The notes under the pieces were generated by a model. It had not been told where the DNA came from, did no database searches, and saw only the letters and a program-made list of their open reading frames with translations. From NCBI GenBank assembly GCA_013398015.1, contig VZRR01011618.1:558001-622000 (forward strand): a stretch of DNA of 64,000 nucleotides. The letters are read 5' to 3'. Position numbers and translations under genes: made by a program. Source of the stretch: Oreocharis arfaki. Its lineage: Eukaryota; Chordata; Aves; Passeriformes; Paramythiidae. Of the stretch, positions 48,101 to 62,105 are shown one piece after another; position 1 is the first letter of the stretch; each line of letters starts with the position of its first letter.

Positions 48101-51100
48101 AAGGCAAGGAATACCTTTTACTAGTTCAGCAGGTATAGCTGGGAAACACCAGATACGGTTTTGGGTACAGAATTCTTCCTCCAGGCCTTTGAAATATTTT
48201 TCCTCAAAAAGAGGTACACATTACCCAAAATACGTCTGTTTTTTACCAGTAATGCCACCTCATCTAAAATATAGAATGTTTTGACCTATGATTTGCCTTA
48301 CTTATAGTTTAAGGTTGGATCATCCCAGCTGCAACACTGCAATGCTATGGCAAGATTGAATCCTACATTTGTTGTTAGTTTTGCAGCGGGTTGGGGAGGC
48401 ACCAACACCTTTTCATCATCCAGAAATAGTTCTCCAACAATAATCTTAAAGCATTTCCAGGCACAAAGAAGCCTCTGGTGACAAGAAAAGAAATCTCCAT
48501 GTCAGATGTATGAGTAAAGCTCAGGACTCTGATTTGGTCATTATGACTGGTTTAATTAATAAGTACAAAGCTGTATCAGGGCTGTGTCTTTTCATGGTTT
48601 CGTTACACTTCACTTAACCTGATCCAAAGCTTACCTTTTTACTAGCTTTTCAGGGACTCTGGGTAAAACTAAATTAACTAATCCAATTGAATCAATAAAG
48701 AACTTATCCCTCATTGGCATCATATGCTTGCTTCCCTTGCTTTTCCCTTAGGAGATGCTCCTTTAAAGGCTTGATGAAGACTCAACCCACAGTACATAAC
48801 TTGTGGATATGCAGATTCCCTATGCTTCCACGGCTTTCCCCCAGATTCATAATAAATGGTGCTTGCATGGTGTGGGCAGAGTTGTGCTACTGACAACTTG
48901 TCTCTATAACGCTTCTATTTGGTATAAGAAATCCAACTACTTTTTATCAAAGCAAAAGGTGATAAAAGCAGGCTCTGGCTGCTAAACTAATCAACAGTAG
49001 TTTCCTTCCAACTTTCACTGCCAAGTCATTTCCTCCCATGGTCATTATGCTGTTATTTGTACAGCAACAGCTGCTTCACAGGAGAAGACACTGCTCCTTT
49101 TGCCAGTGTCAGTAGGTGATGGGAGGAGCCCATCTCAGACCCGTTGGGATGGACTCACACGAAGGGTCTTTGGGCAAGAATGTTTGATTGCCTTTCCAGG
49201 GCCAGGAGAGCAATCAGGCTCTCATTTTCAAATGATCTGAAACAGAAAAGTGACAAATAACACAGGGCAGACAAAAGGACTGCTTTGTAACAACATGATG
49301 ACATGATTCTCTAGTTTCACTGTGTGTTCAAATACATCAGCTCTTTCTCTACAGAAAAGCTGTGATTTAGCAGCCTTCCTGATTAGCCAACAACTGCTAT
49401 ACAGCAAGACCTGTCTGTTAATTAAGTCAGCATTAGACTCTATCCTCTTCCCTCGTTAGCAGCTGAAGGCCACTGAGGTGGTTTTTCTCTCTGCTGCTAC
49501 ACAGCTCTGTACCAGGGTAACCGAGGGCTCCTCTCCCAGCACTGCCTCCCTCTCCCACTGGCCCTGTAGCAACCTGTGGCACCCCGGGCAGCACCTTGGT
49601 CTGCCTCTTCCCCCTGCCTCATTCCAAACCCTGATCTTTCTTCCAGGGAACTGTAATTTAGGCACAATACAAAACCTTATAAAGAACCTTACTTGATTTC
49701 ATCTTGTTTAGGCAAAGGAAGGAGATAGGCTTTCTGAACTTAAAGGATTTATGATTGGTGCCCAAAGCAGTACTTTCATTAGAAAACTCTTCAAGGTCAT
49801 AAAAGGCAAGGTTTTATTTTATTTTCACTGAAAAGTTTGCAGTAATATATTGCATTTCTTCTTATTTATCAAAGAAAAGCTCCAGAGTCTTTCTGAATCT
49901 TAATTACATTAAAATAACGTGGTAGGAACAAAGTCAGTCTAATTTTTTCATTTACCATGACATTTACTGAAATGGGCCCTGTGGCTAATTTGGGAAATAG
50001 AAAAAACGGCACTTTAACCCCAGTTGTCCTCTCCACTGCCCCAGAACGTCTTTTCTCCCCCTGCATGGCAGGGCAAGAAAATTCTGTCTTGGCTGCCGAA
50101 CTGTAGAGTTTTGAAACTGGGCAAGAAAGAATTGTACTGAGCAAAATGTGGGGCAGTAGAGACACCTAAGCTTCAGAAAAAATACACTGTAAAGCAGTGA
50201 GTTGAAAGCACCATATCCTACATGCAGACTGTCATGCACAGTATACAAAACCTGTGGGTAAGACCCCAGGCTTAAGCCCTGATTGCAAGAAGATGCTGGC
50301 ACCAAAGGGGTCATTGATGCCTGTGGGCAGCAGGATCAAACCCCAGATTACTCCTACAGAGCACTTCTGTTTGGGCTCTTGCTAAAACTCACCAGCTACT
50401 GCTCCCTCCTGGGCAGAGTGTGACGAGAAGCCTTGGCTTTTTCATGCTCAGCCTCAGTTCCCACACACTCACAGGAACATGCTGGAGAAACTTGCTACAG
50501 CAGCAACAGCTCATTACAAAATGGGACAAGTTTCCATGTACCTGTTTTTACCCCTAATGCTGTTTAAGCAGGACCATTTCAGAATTCTTGTTCGTTAATG
50601 CATCTGCACAAGTGACCTCATGATTTGAGACAGGCCCATTCCAATTGGAGGTGAGCACAAAAAAGGGTCAAAAGCAGGAAGTTAACAGGTTCTTTGCAAG
50701 GCAATGGCCATTTTTTTTTCAGTCTGCTAATGTATATCCATTAAATATTTTGTCTGCTTATTCTCTTTGTGACACTAAATGACCAATTCAGTTCCTGGGG
50801 CTTGTGATATTGTTCTCTTCAACTTCCTGTATGCTACACACATGCATGTGTAAGTCTTCTATAGGTTAGAAGACTATCTGTTGAGACGGCCACCAGGTAA
50901 AAATCATTAGAATTATCCCTGGAAGGGGATAACACCTCCTGCACACGCACATCAATTCCTCCCATTTTACTGCTATTTGATTTCAGCATTTCTTTGCTGA
51001 TGTATCATATCTCACGTATTTCCATTGTTAGTGGACAAAACATTGTGAGGAACGAGGGTGAACTGGATGTCTTCTGCCATCTAATGTCACTAAAACTGAA

Positions 51101-52234
51101 AATGCTAATATTGCTATTCAGTTCATTGAAAACAGGCTGGAATCTTGCCAGTAATTATGATTCAGTGAACAGAGCTTATTTTAAAACAATATATTTTCTC
51201 TCTTGGCACCCTCTTTCGTTTCTTCATCTCCAGGGAAAACACTGTGTCCATGCCTGACTTTTCTGTCTATTTTTTTTCCATCATAGAAATTTGAGGGAGG
51301 ACAACCCTACGTTGCTTTACTGTTTTAGGCTCAAGCCAAATCTGGAAGAGGTCTAAAAATCTTGATCATTTGTTAACACAATATGGGGATTAAACCCTCA
51401 CAAAAGATTGTCACATAGTAGAGAATGGAGAAATAACTCTGAAAAATACAGAAGGAAAAAAGAGTTGTAAGCAGAAGAAAACATATGCATAGAAAGTGGT
51501 TTTGCTGCATCATTTTCAGCATAAATCTATAGAGAATCTAAGGAAATTATGGATTCCTCTGCAGGCTCCCATGATAAGGAGCTCAGATCTCTCCACCATC
51601 TCCACAGACTGCAACAAAAGCTGACACAGAAAAAACTAGAGCCAGAAAATGAGAAAAGTCACTCTTATTTTCTTTTATTCCCACCTGCTAACCTTCCTGA
51701 AGGTCAGTCCATTCCCACATGAGATCATTATTCAGCCTCTGCTACCAGACTTGTCCTTAAAAGCAGGATCATGTTTATAATGAGCTTCTCATTAGTTTCT
51801 TGATTTGTAACTTAATGCTTTGAAATAAATGTTTGTAAGTATCATGCGTTAACCAAAACCAGGTCTAGCAGACCGGTATCCAAAGAATGCTGCACGGATC
51901 AGCTGTGCTAATTGCTTCCACCAGCTTGCTGAAGTGCTGAACATAATATGGAAAATACATTTCTCTTTGCACCACTGCAAAAGGATTTCCAACACCTCTC
52001 CCTGAACAGCTGAAGCTGAAGCTATTACTGTTCTTATGCCACCATCCCTTGATACAAATGACAGAATGCTTCTCCATTTAGCAGCCACTTCTATTTGCTC
52101 TTCTCTGCTGTTTCCCCCACAAGTTCTATCTTACTGTAATTTTTTGTTTTAGTACCTTTCAGTTTCCCTTTCCAACTGTGCATTGTCAAGAGTCTTCTAT
52201 TCTAGTTTGTTGAAAATTATAATTCTTTCTTCTG

Positions 52235-52400
52235 CTCCTTGGCTTCCTACCCTTTGATCCCTTTTTTGCTTTCCTAGTAAGCCACCTGACCCTTTCATAC
52301 CTCCTCCACCCTTTTTTGCCTCATTCACCTCCTCCTCTTCTTTCTCAACTGCTTTCATTTTTTCTTCCTTTATGTGCTCTGGCTGCCCAGTTCCTCTTCT
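52235..52400. repeat. Pyrimidine-rich low-complexity region
   Basis: The plus strand is dominated by C/T (CCTCCTCCTCTTCTTTCTC-like). The minus-strand Lys/Glu-rich frame at 52197-52463 is a by-product of the matching polypurine composition, not a charged protein gene. Confidence 0.6.
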
Positions 52401-55400
52401 CTTCAGCTGAAAATGTAAATTTTTTCCTAGAGACTGATAAAGCCCAGAAGTCAAAAACTTCATCTTTAACCTTATTTTTTTTATTTTCAGTATGGATTCT
52501 ATTAAAATGGAGTTGGGCTTTCCACTTTACAGTATACTGATGCAGTATTAGGACAGTTCCAGTTATGTGGTAAAGGACCAAAGGAATTAAAAGTCAAAGC
52601 AAAATTCAGATGCTTTAAATATTTTGCTAATTTAGATATTAGCTAAAATTACGTACAGATGTACACAGCACCTCCATCTTTCATTAAGTACTACTCTTTG
52701 CAACACTCCGGTCTCTTTACATTAGCAATGCCAAAAAAGACTGGTTAAAATAGACCAAAACAGGAGATGTTTATCCAAACTGACAGGTTTCTGGTAGTGG
52801 GCAGGGGACTGACCAAGATGCACAATGGGAGAAGAAGAGTCAGGAATGCAACAATTGCCAGTGGCCTTTGTGACACAGTATGAGCATGGGTCTTTTCTGT
52901 TCCTGGAAACATCTGAACAGATGCAGTAGGACACTGCAGTCTCCTCCCTGATGCAGAGGGATACAGATGTGGGGAGTGAGAAATCCACAGTCAGCAGAAG
53001 AAAGGAGAAAAGCTTGTTCGATGAATCTCCTTCCTCCATGTCCCTGTGACCCTCCATTCTTTGTTTCCAAACTTTCAAAGCCAAGGCCAGAAAGCAACCA
53101 TGTTTACACACCAGCATGTCAGAGGTGCTGTGCCTTCACCTGCTGATGGCCTGCAGTTCCTATGGTGCCAATTTGACTTAAGAAAAATGTGTATTTGAGG
53201 AAGAGTTGAAAACACGGAGACTTTTGATGGGATCAGTTGTTATTGCTGTAGCTGGCAACCCATCACACAATACCCCTTCTGCCTCTTCTCCAGCAAGCAC
53301 AGAAGTAGCTGCACGGTACATCCAAGGCTGGGTGAGCCGGTGTTCCTCCCCTGCTGCAGCTGTATAGCAACTTCTCTGCTGGATGCTGGCTGGGTCATGG
53401 AGAGAAGAGAGACAAAACTGCCTTAGCTGCTTTATTTCCTGTTTCTCTTTGAAGCATGGAGTTTACAGAAGAACTGGAGTGGAGGAATGACTGATGGGAT
53501 CCAAATGAACCACGATGAATACAGTTCCTCCTGCCACTCATGGAAGCATAGGGGCCATGAAGTAAGAAAATCCAGCAATCAGGTCATGACTGTCCTTTTT
53601 CTTTTCCTGCCAAGTGTCAGAGCAGCAGGTGGTTGGAAACGCTCAGAGGTCATTTAGGATGAGTGACAGCACACTTTGCTTGAGCCAGGGCCACATTTCT
53701 GTGTCATCCCACCTGCAGCAGAGAATTAGGGAATGAAAAATTTGCGGCCTGAAAGAGCTACCCTACCCAATTCTGCTGCCCTTGGATTGTCGGACTGGAT
53801 GTCAAAAAACCAAGATCAAACAAGGAACTTACAGTAAATAATTGATTTTGACCTCCCAGGCTTGATGAAAGATGTATCCTTGACATGAGAACGTGAATAT
53901 CTGAGTTTCAGAATGTATTCAGCATTCAAACCCCTCCACCTACATACGTATTGCACCCTGCTAAGGTCCAAGAGCAGACAATATATGCAAGGTTGAGTGT
54001 GCAAGGCTATCGTTTCCCTTGGCTATGGCTACAAACATAATTACAAACACTCAAGTCTCCCCTCCCTATTTAAAGATACAGTGATACAAAACCAGCAAGC
54101 TCCTCTTCACTGTCTTTCTTCCACATCTCTTGCAGACCCCGTTCTTTCTGAAAGGCTGGACGCAAACACAGCCTGCTTCCACTTACCAGGCTGTTGGCTT
54201 TTATTTTTGTGTTTGGCAAATGATCCCTGTGCTCCAACCCATGAAGGACTGATCAAAACCTGGATTAAAGAAGGATGAACCACTAGGAACAAACTGGGGG
54301 AGGAAGGAGTGCAGGCAGAGTTTTCCTAACAGACGCAGTGTGCACATCCATAGCAGCCTCCTGTGACTTGCTTCCATCAGTGGTGGTGTGCTCACCACAC
54401 AGCTCTCTCTGGGACACTGCCTTTGCACACCTGGATCCACTCACTAAGGTTAAGCATAAGATTATTATTCTTTTGTTTTTATCATGAAATTACCCAGGCT
54501 ATGCTAAACCAAGAATTCATCTCTCTTTTTGGATTAGTTAAATCCATTCCTATTAAAAAAGGTTTCTGAACTATTCTACATAGTAAGAAATTATGGCAAA
54601 GAATAATAGAATATAAATATGAATCACAACAAAAATCACCTATTATTCAATCAAATCCCAGTAAAGATTGTTTAATTCAATTTTCTCAAGGACTAAGTAT
54701 CTATATTTGCAGTTTCTCAGATTGATTTAATTCATTCTCCACAAGCTTTACTTCTGCTCTTAGCAAGCCACAGGGAAAAGTTACTGTGCCCATGTTCTAT
54801 TGCATTTGCACAAACTATCTTAAAGGAGAAACAGAATTAAACATGATGGTTTTGTCATTATATTCTGACCTAGTACAATACACAAAACATGGTTTAAAAT
54901 TACCCGCCTGTTAAAGCCAGTGTAGATAGCAGTAAGTTTAAAAACAAGTATGTATACCTAGATTAAAATAATTATGTATGTGCAATCAGGGTGAGTATTT
55001 TCAGAAGATTCTCAAATGGTTTCTGTGAATCCTGAAGGTGAAGAAGCCCAGAGATAGATCTTCATTTCCCAGGTGCTATGGGGAGTCAACAAAAGAGATA
55101 AAAGCAGTCTTCTGGTTTTAATTTATACCAAGCTCCTGTGCCCTTTTCTTCAAGCAGTGTTTTGCCAACCTGAAGAGCATAAACTCCAACTGCTGCTGAG
55201 GCCAGTGTCTCTTGCAGATTGTTTACAAGTGTCAGAGACAGCATTCCCTGTGCCTGCTGTGCAGGGGGCAGGAGAAGCTGGCCTTCTACTACTTCTTTTT
55301 TGATGCTTTCTTTTGTATTCCTCCCACAGAGTTTCCTACAAGGCATCATGATCCAACTCTCAGTAATTAAGATGCCCATGCTCTTCCCACATTTTTCAAG

Positions 55401-58098
55401 TACAAAAGCCAGCTCTGACATCAACAAGAAAGAGAAAGTAATATTATTAGTGCTAATTGGTTAGTAACAAATCTCTCTGGGACATATAAAGCCTATTCAC
55501 AACTTGAAACAGTTACGTAGGGGAACACGTAACTGAGCATGAGAACTTCATCAAGAATCCTAAGCAAGCCTGCAACCAGCTCAGCACTGACTTCAGCTGG
55601 CTAACCCCAATATCCAGTTCACACTTTGCTGAGCGACGGCTTAGCAACACGATTTAGTTTTTCGCATCTGTGGGAAAAAAAGAACTGCTTGAAGGAAGAG
55701 AGTTTCACTTCCACAACCAGCAGGCTAACTCTCCAGCATTTTATGGCCTTCAAAGAGATCTCTAAATGCAATTTTAGACATAAGCATCAGGAAGGGAGAA
55801 AGACTTTTAATGTAGAAATAAAATAACCATTTCTATTTCATTTTCTTTCTATGTAGACTAAAGTCATATAAACAAGTACTGCCAACTTCTACTGGAAGCT
55901 ACTTAAGATTCACCTCCAGAAGTGTTTTTGTTTTGCTGTTTTTGAGCTAACACTTCCCTTTTGCTTATTAGTAATCACTTGGGAGATTATTTTAACGGTT
56001 TTTTCCCATTCATTTCACTCTTAATCATATTGAACAGCGAAAGTCGATTAATAAATTTCAAGGCTGTAAATAGTTTTTTCAGTTTCATCCTCTGGTTCGT
56101 GTGCAGAAACACAATCCAAACACTAAATCAGATCTATGTCTATCCCATACCTACTGAGGTGCCCACTAAGCTCACAACATGAGAGCACAGCTCACATGTC
56201 TCCTCTCCACAAGAGACCACGTGGGACAGGAAGCAAGACACCAGCCCCAAACCTTTTAAAGGCAGGCCCACCATAACTCAAGGGCTGACACTTTTGGTGC
56301 AACAAAAAGGCAAAAGAAATAGGAAATAAAATAAGGGAGATGAGAACTACTGGACTCAGACTGGGGATTAGAATTATCAGTGAAAGTGAGGAATCCAGTG
56401 GGAGACACTGAGCAAGAAACTTAGAGCAGGTCAGCAAGCTTCTTTGTGTGTTCTGACACAGATACCAAGACCAAGGCCATCAGTTTCATCTCTGAGAATG
56501 AAACTGAAAATGAAGCTGTGAATAAGTTATAAGCCCTGGAAATCAAATCAAAGAGAAGGAAAGGGATAAAATCCCACATCTTGGTAGAAGGCAAATAAGG
56601 GGGAAGAAATTCCATTTTTTTCTGAAAATTCGGGACAGTGTCTGGAGGTCAGGTCATCCTCTGTATGACCAACATACTGGGTCACCTTAGCCTAATTCAG
56701 GCCTGAGAAGACCCTGGTTCACCCGAGGCAAGGCTTACAGAGCTAACAAGGCAGCCAGTGCCATGACAGAACAACCACTGAAAAACATCTGAGTTTAAAA
56801 TCAATATTGGCAATGTAGGCTGCTGGAGAAGGACAGAGAATGTAGCCTTAGAGAAGTTGTCATATATGGCTCCTTTATGTCTCACCATATGGAGAAGCAC
56901 AGACACAACAGTTCTAGCTTCCCTGGCCTGAGCCAGGCAGTGTCTCTCAGGGGTGATCCACTATAACTTACGTTAGAAAAGGAAAAACTGTTTTTATAGT
57001 CTTAATATTTTCAGCCTTCTCTGCTGTGGGAGTCACAAATTACGCTAACATATTCACTAGCAAGCAGAGTGAGACCACCGAATTAATTTCTCATAAGACA
57101 ACAAAGAGTCATAAGATATGAAAAGATCTCCAGTCACTTTCATTACCAGCCTCGGCAAAATAGTATGCAGTGATTTTAACTTTGTAATTTTGTTTTTTTC
57201 ACTTAAAAGAGATATGACACAGATACTGAGAAAGGATTTCCAATTATTTGCCCAAATATTTCAGGAAATATGATGAGCAGTATATCACTGAATAATTTGC
57301 ATGGCTGTTCCACAATTGGAAGTAAAAATCATGGCTTGAGACCTTTAGCTGAGAAATACTGCAATACTGAAGATCAAAACCACACTTTCCAGGTAAAGAC
57401 TGTGATGGAGCTGGATGAGGAAAAAGTGAAGGATAGTTTCCATCCCATAGAACAGGTTAGGAGAACCTGGGCTTAGAGGATAAATGCTTTTCTGTGACTA
57501 AGGTCTATTTTACTTCAATAATTGCTTTTCTCAGAGAAGATAATTAAGGTGAAGATGATGATAATATCTGTGATTTAAAGCTCTTTAATTCTACTGAATA
57601 ATTTAAGGTGAAGACAACATTTTGCCTTCAAGCCGTTACTTGCACCCTTTGATGTAGTCCCAGTGCTAAGGAGACATATCTAACACATGCTTATTGTCAG
57701 TCATTTCCTTATTGTTTCAAGGAGCAGATAATGATTCATTTTCAGCACAATTATGTGGTTTGTAAAGGAAATATTCACAAGCCTACTATTAAATAAATAG
57801 TAAGTTCTCTAATCATTTCAAATGCTTGAGGTTAAGGTCCAAAAGGAGTAAAAAATATTGGCAGCACTGATAAGCTCAGATTCAGGAAGTTCCCAGTGGC
57901 TAAACTGAGAATACAGGTCAGCTTCCCAGCTCAGGTAAACGTATTGATTAATAGGGACTTGTATGGATTTACATCAATTCTATGGGGCCCAGCTGAGACT
58001 CCATTTTAAATGGATGGTGGTATCTGGCCTAGATCTTACCTAATTCTCCAGAAAGATGATCAAAGCTCCTAATTTTCACAGGCAGAGAAGTCTGGTGC

Positions 58099-58118
58099 TT
58101 TTTTTTTTTTCTTTTTTT
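58099..58118. repeat. Poly-T run
   Basis: Twelve T, one C and seven T in a row. An (AT)n run of about 12 bases follows at 58163-58174. Confidence 0.85.
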
Positions 58119-58834
58119 AATACATCAGGGAATTTCTGAAACCTACAAAAATACTGCTCAATTATATATATATAAATTACATAAGCAAGGTGTGTATATT
58201 TAATGACAAGGTTTGCAGTGAACCTGTTTCCTCATCACACCAGTGCCATGTTCTGAAGCCAATCCACTGCAGCAGTGAGCCTAACCTGGAATAACCAAGC
58301 AGTATAGAAGGTGTAATACACTGAATTTTTCTCACAATATCTTCTGACAAAACTGGTTCATCATACTGTGATGTTAACATTGAACCAAAATGGTAATTGA
58401 AATGTTTGTGTTATTAATTACTTTGCTGATAGGAAGGGAAAGTATTTGATATATGAATTATGTAGAGGTTGCTACATGTAGGTAGATTAAAGGAAGCAGT
58501 TTCTGATCTCAAGGACCTAGAGGATGAAACCTAGATTAAAACTTCCCTTAACCTATTTTAACAAATTAGGAAAGTTTTGTGGGAAAAAAAGGTATCTATT
58601 CAATACAGGAACGTGCAACATTCTACAGTGAGTCATAATTCAGCAGGTATATAGACAACACAAAGAATAACTGGATTTCTCACACTCTTGCAGAAAGTTT
58701 TGGGGACTATCATAAAATTCAAGTTCAGCATCAGTTGACAACACTGTGCTGTTGCAAAACAGAGAAACATTCTACTGGGAAATATAAACAGGGGTAACAT
58801 TTATAGACAGATGATGTAATCCTGCTATTCTTAG

Positions 58835-59193
58835 CATTGGTAAGGTCTCAGCTGAAGTGTTTTGTCCCATTTTGGGCATTATATTTCAAGAAAGATGTGT
58901 ATCAGCCGAAGTTTTCAGATGAGAGTAACTAAAGTTTTATGAAACACAACACAGAGGCAGGATTGAGCAATTTCAGGTTGTTTACCACAGAAAATGGAGT
59001 ACCAACGATGACATAGTAATTGCCTTCAAAATTTTAAAACACTACTGCAAAGAAGAAAGGGAAGTGCTGCTGTCCAAGTTCATGAAGAATAGAAAATAAA
59101 ACAGTAGGTTCAAATCTACCAGGGAAGATTTAAGAGGGGAGCAGGACAAACTTTTCCCCAGTGAAGCATTGCAACAGCTTGCTCAGGAGGATG
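58835..59193 (+). mobile_element. Old CR1 LINE fragment, sense orientation (left part)
   Basis: The plus strand follows the CR1 3'-region order. Landmarks are 'aaggtctcagctgaagtg', 'gatgagagtaactaaagtt', 'caggttgtttaccacagaaa', 'aattgccttcaaaattttaa', 'gggaagatttaagaggg', 'gacaaacttttccccagtga' and 'gcattgcaacagcttgctca'. It is far more diverged than the minus-strand CR1 copies, so it is an older insertion. It stops abruptly at 'caggaggatgg' and seems to resume at about 59601. Confidence 0.65.
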
Positions 59194-59600
59194 GTAACTC
59201 AGAGGGCACAAGGGCCTCAGGGGTGGGATGCCCAGAGCCATGTCCAATGCCACAACTGGCAGGACACAGACCTCCACCCAGGGCCCATCTCACTGCCCCT
59301 AGCAAGGAATTAGGGCAGGCCAGGGGAGGCAGCTTGGGCCAGTGTTACCTGGCAAGTTCTGGTGATGCAGCAGGTCCAAGGTCAAGCCAAGCACCAGTCA
59401 GCAGACTGAGATCAGGAAGGCACATGGCCAAGAAGGCAGGGCTGTGGCTTGAGCCTGGCATCCTATGGCATTGCAGGGACAGGGACTGATGGCCCTCGGC
59501 TGGGCTGAAAGTGAAGTCCCTGGCCCAAGGGCAGGCATGAGGCCTATTCCAAGAGAGGCTGGGCAGGACCAATAAGGCCACTGATGTCCTCAGAGCTGCG
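59194..59600. mobile_element. About 0.4 kb GC-rich block interrupting the CR1
   Basis: Between the two CR1 parts lies roughly 407 bases of GC-rich sequence that does not belong to CR1. GGATG occurs at both junctions (59189-59193 and 59601-59605) and could be a 5-base target duplication, though five bases can match by chance. The block has no TG...CA ends, no poly-A tail and no family I recognise. The 106-codon plus-strand frame starting at 59169 begins in CR1 and runs into the block, so it is not a native gene. Confidence 0.35.
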
Positions 59601-59695
59601 GGATGTGGAATGCCACATGGAAAGGCTGGAGGTCTTCAAGAGCAGGCTCCTGGCAGGATGGGCACAGACATCTCTGATCCAGCCTTGGGGCAGAA
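59601..59695 (+). mobile_element. CR1 LINE fragment, sense orientation (right part)
   Basis: 'ggatgtggaatgcc' then 'ggctggaggtcttcaagagc' and 'tctctgatccagccttgggg' continue the CR1 order directly after the point where the left part breaks off. This is the segment around the Leu-Glu-Val-Phe-Lys-like reading of CR1 3' ends. Confidence 0.55.
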
Positions 59696-62044
59696 GAAAC
59701 CAGGTGAACTCCAGGCTTGCCTTCTTTGTTTTGACACATCAAGTTTGATGCCAGAGATCTCAATCTCTCTATTGTACATCTGCTGTGGCCCACAGTGATG
59801 TTCCCCAGATATCAGGAAGGATGCCATAGACAGAATGCAGACATCACACCAGAGCTTTTAAAGGTCCCAAAGCAAAGAGCAAGAGATATCTTCCCCACTT
59901 CTGGGGCAAATATATTGAACTTTGATAATATACATCCATAGGTTTCTTATTCCATTATTCCAGCAGTAGTGTTAACACTGACTACATTTCTAGTTTGGAT
60001 AATTTGCTTCCACCCATACGTCCATAAATATTCTATATGGATAATATAAATACAAGAGATGGTGAATACTGATCTATTAGCTGTTTCTATATAGTGGAAA
60101 GTAGATTATTTCTTCAGCTGTGCTTTCTCTGGCCCTGAAGATTTCTGGTTTTCATACTCAGATCACTTGCTTACTCAAGTCATACCTCTGTTGGCAAAGA
60201 AAGAATATGCATGAATAAATGTCCACTAACAAATATAAAATTATAGCCAGGCCACACTTCTGTAAAGTTAACATCCTTCCAGATGTTACAGACCTAGTTA
60301 TTATCTGTACTCACACTGTTAATTTTACCTGCATTTTTATGACTTGTAATTATTTATGTGCTTCCACTTTATCCTCCCACTTTATTTATGGAGTATTTTT
60401 GCTATAATCTTTCTTAAATGTACCCAAAAAATATGTGCTTTGGGCATTGAGTCAGTCTCTGATATCACTGATGCTCCCCACATATCACAGCACACCTCAG
60501 GAAGAAAATTCTAGGTCAAGCCAAATTCAAGTATTTTGGGGGTGATATTGGATTACAGAAAACTTTGTCATCCTCTGAATGGAGGCAAATAGGAAGATTT
60601 TTTCCTGTGATGCATTTTTAATTTGTGCTTATCCCCAGGTGGAAGGGAGAGCTATATTGCCTGTAGCTGGACTGGCTCACATGTAGGAGGCACTCAATCT
60701 CCCAGAAGACTTATTTGAGAGTGCAAGGAACATTGGACACTTTACTGAAAGAATTGAGTGGCTGAAGTTTTTAACCCTGACATGTAACCTGCTCAGAGTT
60801 GAAAGTTTATTCATACTTCCATGGTGTCCTGAATGAATATGCTGTATATTGTGATTTTGAGTTGATGTTTATGTTGCAAAAGGAGACCAAGAAATCATGT
60901 TTTAACCAGGTAACCACTGAAAGTCAGGAAGAAATAGTTTTTTAGGAATGTGGGAATTACTTTGACTATCTTCTTTCAGGGATCAATGAGGCAAGAATAT
61001 TTGTAATAGCTTTTTCCTTTCCAGACAATTGATGACAAATTAAGCATTGGAGAAGACAGCTGGAGAGACAGGGACAAAAGCTGTAGGCTTCATGTAACAG
61101 TTTGCTACAGCTGTTTCTGCAGGGCTCTGCCTTTGCTGTGAGTGTGATCACAAAAGATTTCCTGTTTGTTTCCAGCATCACTCAGCAGCCAGGACTGATT
61201 ACTGAACCAGTATCCTGGTTCTGTCTTGCTATTCCTCACTCACTCTGATTTTGTATAGCTAATGTAAAAGACTGGAGCAAACTTCTTGTGTCAAAGGAAA
61301 CCTCAGCATCTTTCCACACTACCTCATATTCAGGCAGTATTTTCTCATATTTTCTCTGTCTAAGAAACCCAATAATATGAGGGGAAGTCAGTACCACAAC
61401 ATGTGTTTTCAGTTTCTAAGAAAACCAAAGGGCAGGTAATGGGTTTGTATCTAACAGCAATTGATAGTAAATATGTTTGGAAAGCAAACCACAATCTTCT
61501 CACATATCCTCAAGAAACCAGAACTTTAAAGCTTATCAGTTAATGCTGACAACACAGGAAATACAGTCATGGGTTTCACTATGGATTCAGAAAAGTACCT
61601 ACATCCTTCTCACAGCATTTAAACGTGTGACTTCTTCAACTCTTTTAACTATTCCATAGAGAGAGGAAAGTGGACTTGTGCATTTCTGTTATCAGTGCGA
61701 AGACAACCAGGTTACTGTGCTGATGTGACTAGTTAGAGGTATTGATGTGATTGATTCACTGCAGATTTTAGGAAAGGACCTCACTCATCCAATTTAGCAC
61801 AGTTGGGCAAACATTTACAAACTGAACTCTATAGTCCCATAATTTCTATGTGGGATCATGAGGAGGCTTAACAGAGCACTGGCTACAGCACTGTTTTTAT
61901 ATCAGTATAGCCAGCTTTATTTCCCAGCCGAAAACTTTAATTCAGATGAGGTTAGGCCATGGATGTGAGTAAGGCAATAGATTACACTGAGGTAATCAAA
62001 AGCGGATGTGAAGGAAAAAAATATAGAAGAAGAAGGTTTTGAAT
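59696..62044. other. Unique noncoding DNA
   Basis: No gene or recognisable repeat. All frames are under 75 codons. The sequence is AT-rich with scattered short palindromes only. Confidence 0.55.
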
Positions 62045-62105
62045 CAGAATCACAGAATCATTCAGCTTGGAAGAGACCCCTTGAGATCATCTGAATGATC
62101 TGGTA
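62045..62105 (-). mobile_element. CR1 LINE 3'-terminal stub
   Basis: 'atcacagaatcattcagc' followed by 'ttggaagagaccccttgag' and 'atcatctga' is the reverse of the last 60 bases of an avian CR1 3' end. It is a severely truncated copy. Confidence 0.8.

Larger units (their letters stand above)
41806..58834. other. Unique noncoding DNA, probably intergenic
   Basis: A 17-kb stretch with no recognisable gene. Frames are short (up to 131 codons) and random in character. It holds an AT-rich, conserved-noncoding-like block at 43715-43900, an RFX X-box-like word at 45086-45099, a poly-A run, a pyrimidine-rich region near 52.3 kb and a poly-T run near its right end. A frame at 57270-57476 crosses a TTCCAG|GTAAAG donor after a TTTCAG acceptor near 57264, but the peptide resembles nothing I know. 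Confidence 0.55.

Noticed and set aside
52197..52463. Lys/Glu-rich minus-strand frame suggestive of a charged coiled-coil protein
   Set aside because: It reflects a polypurine simple-sequence region rather than coding selection.
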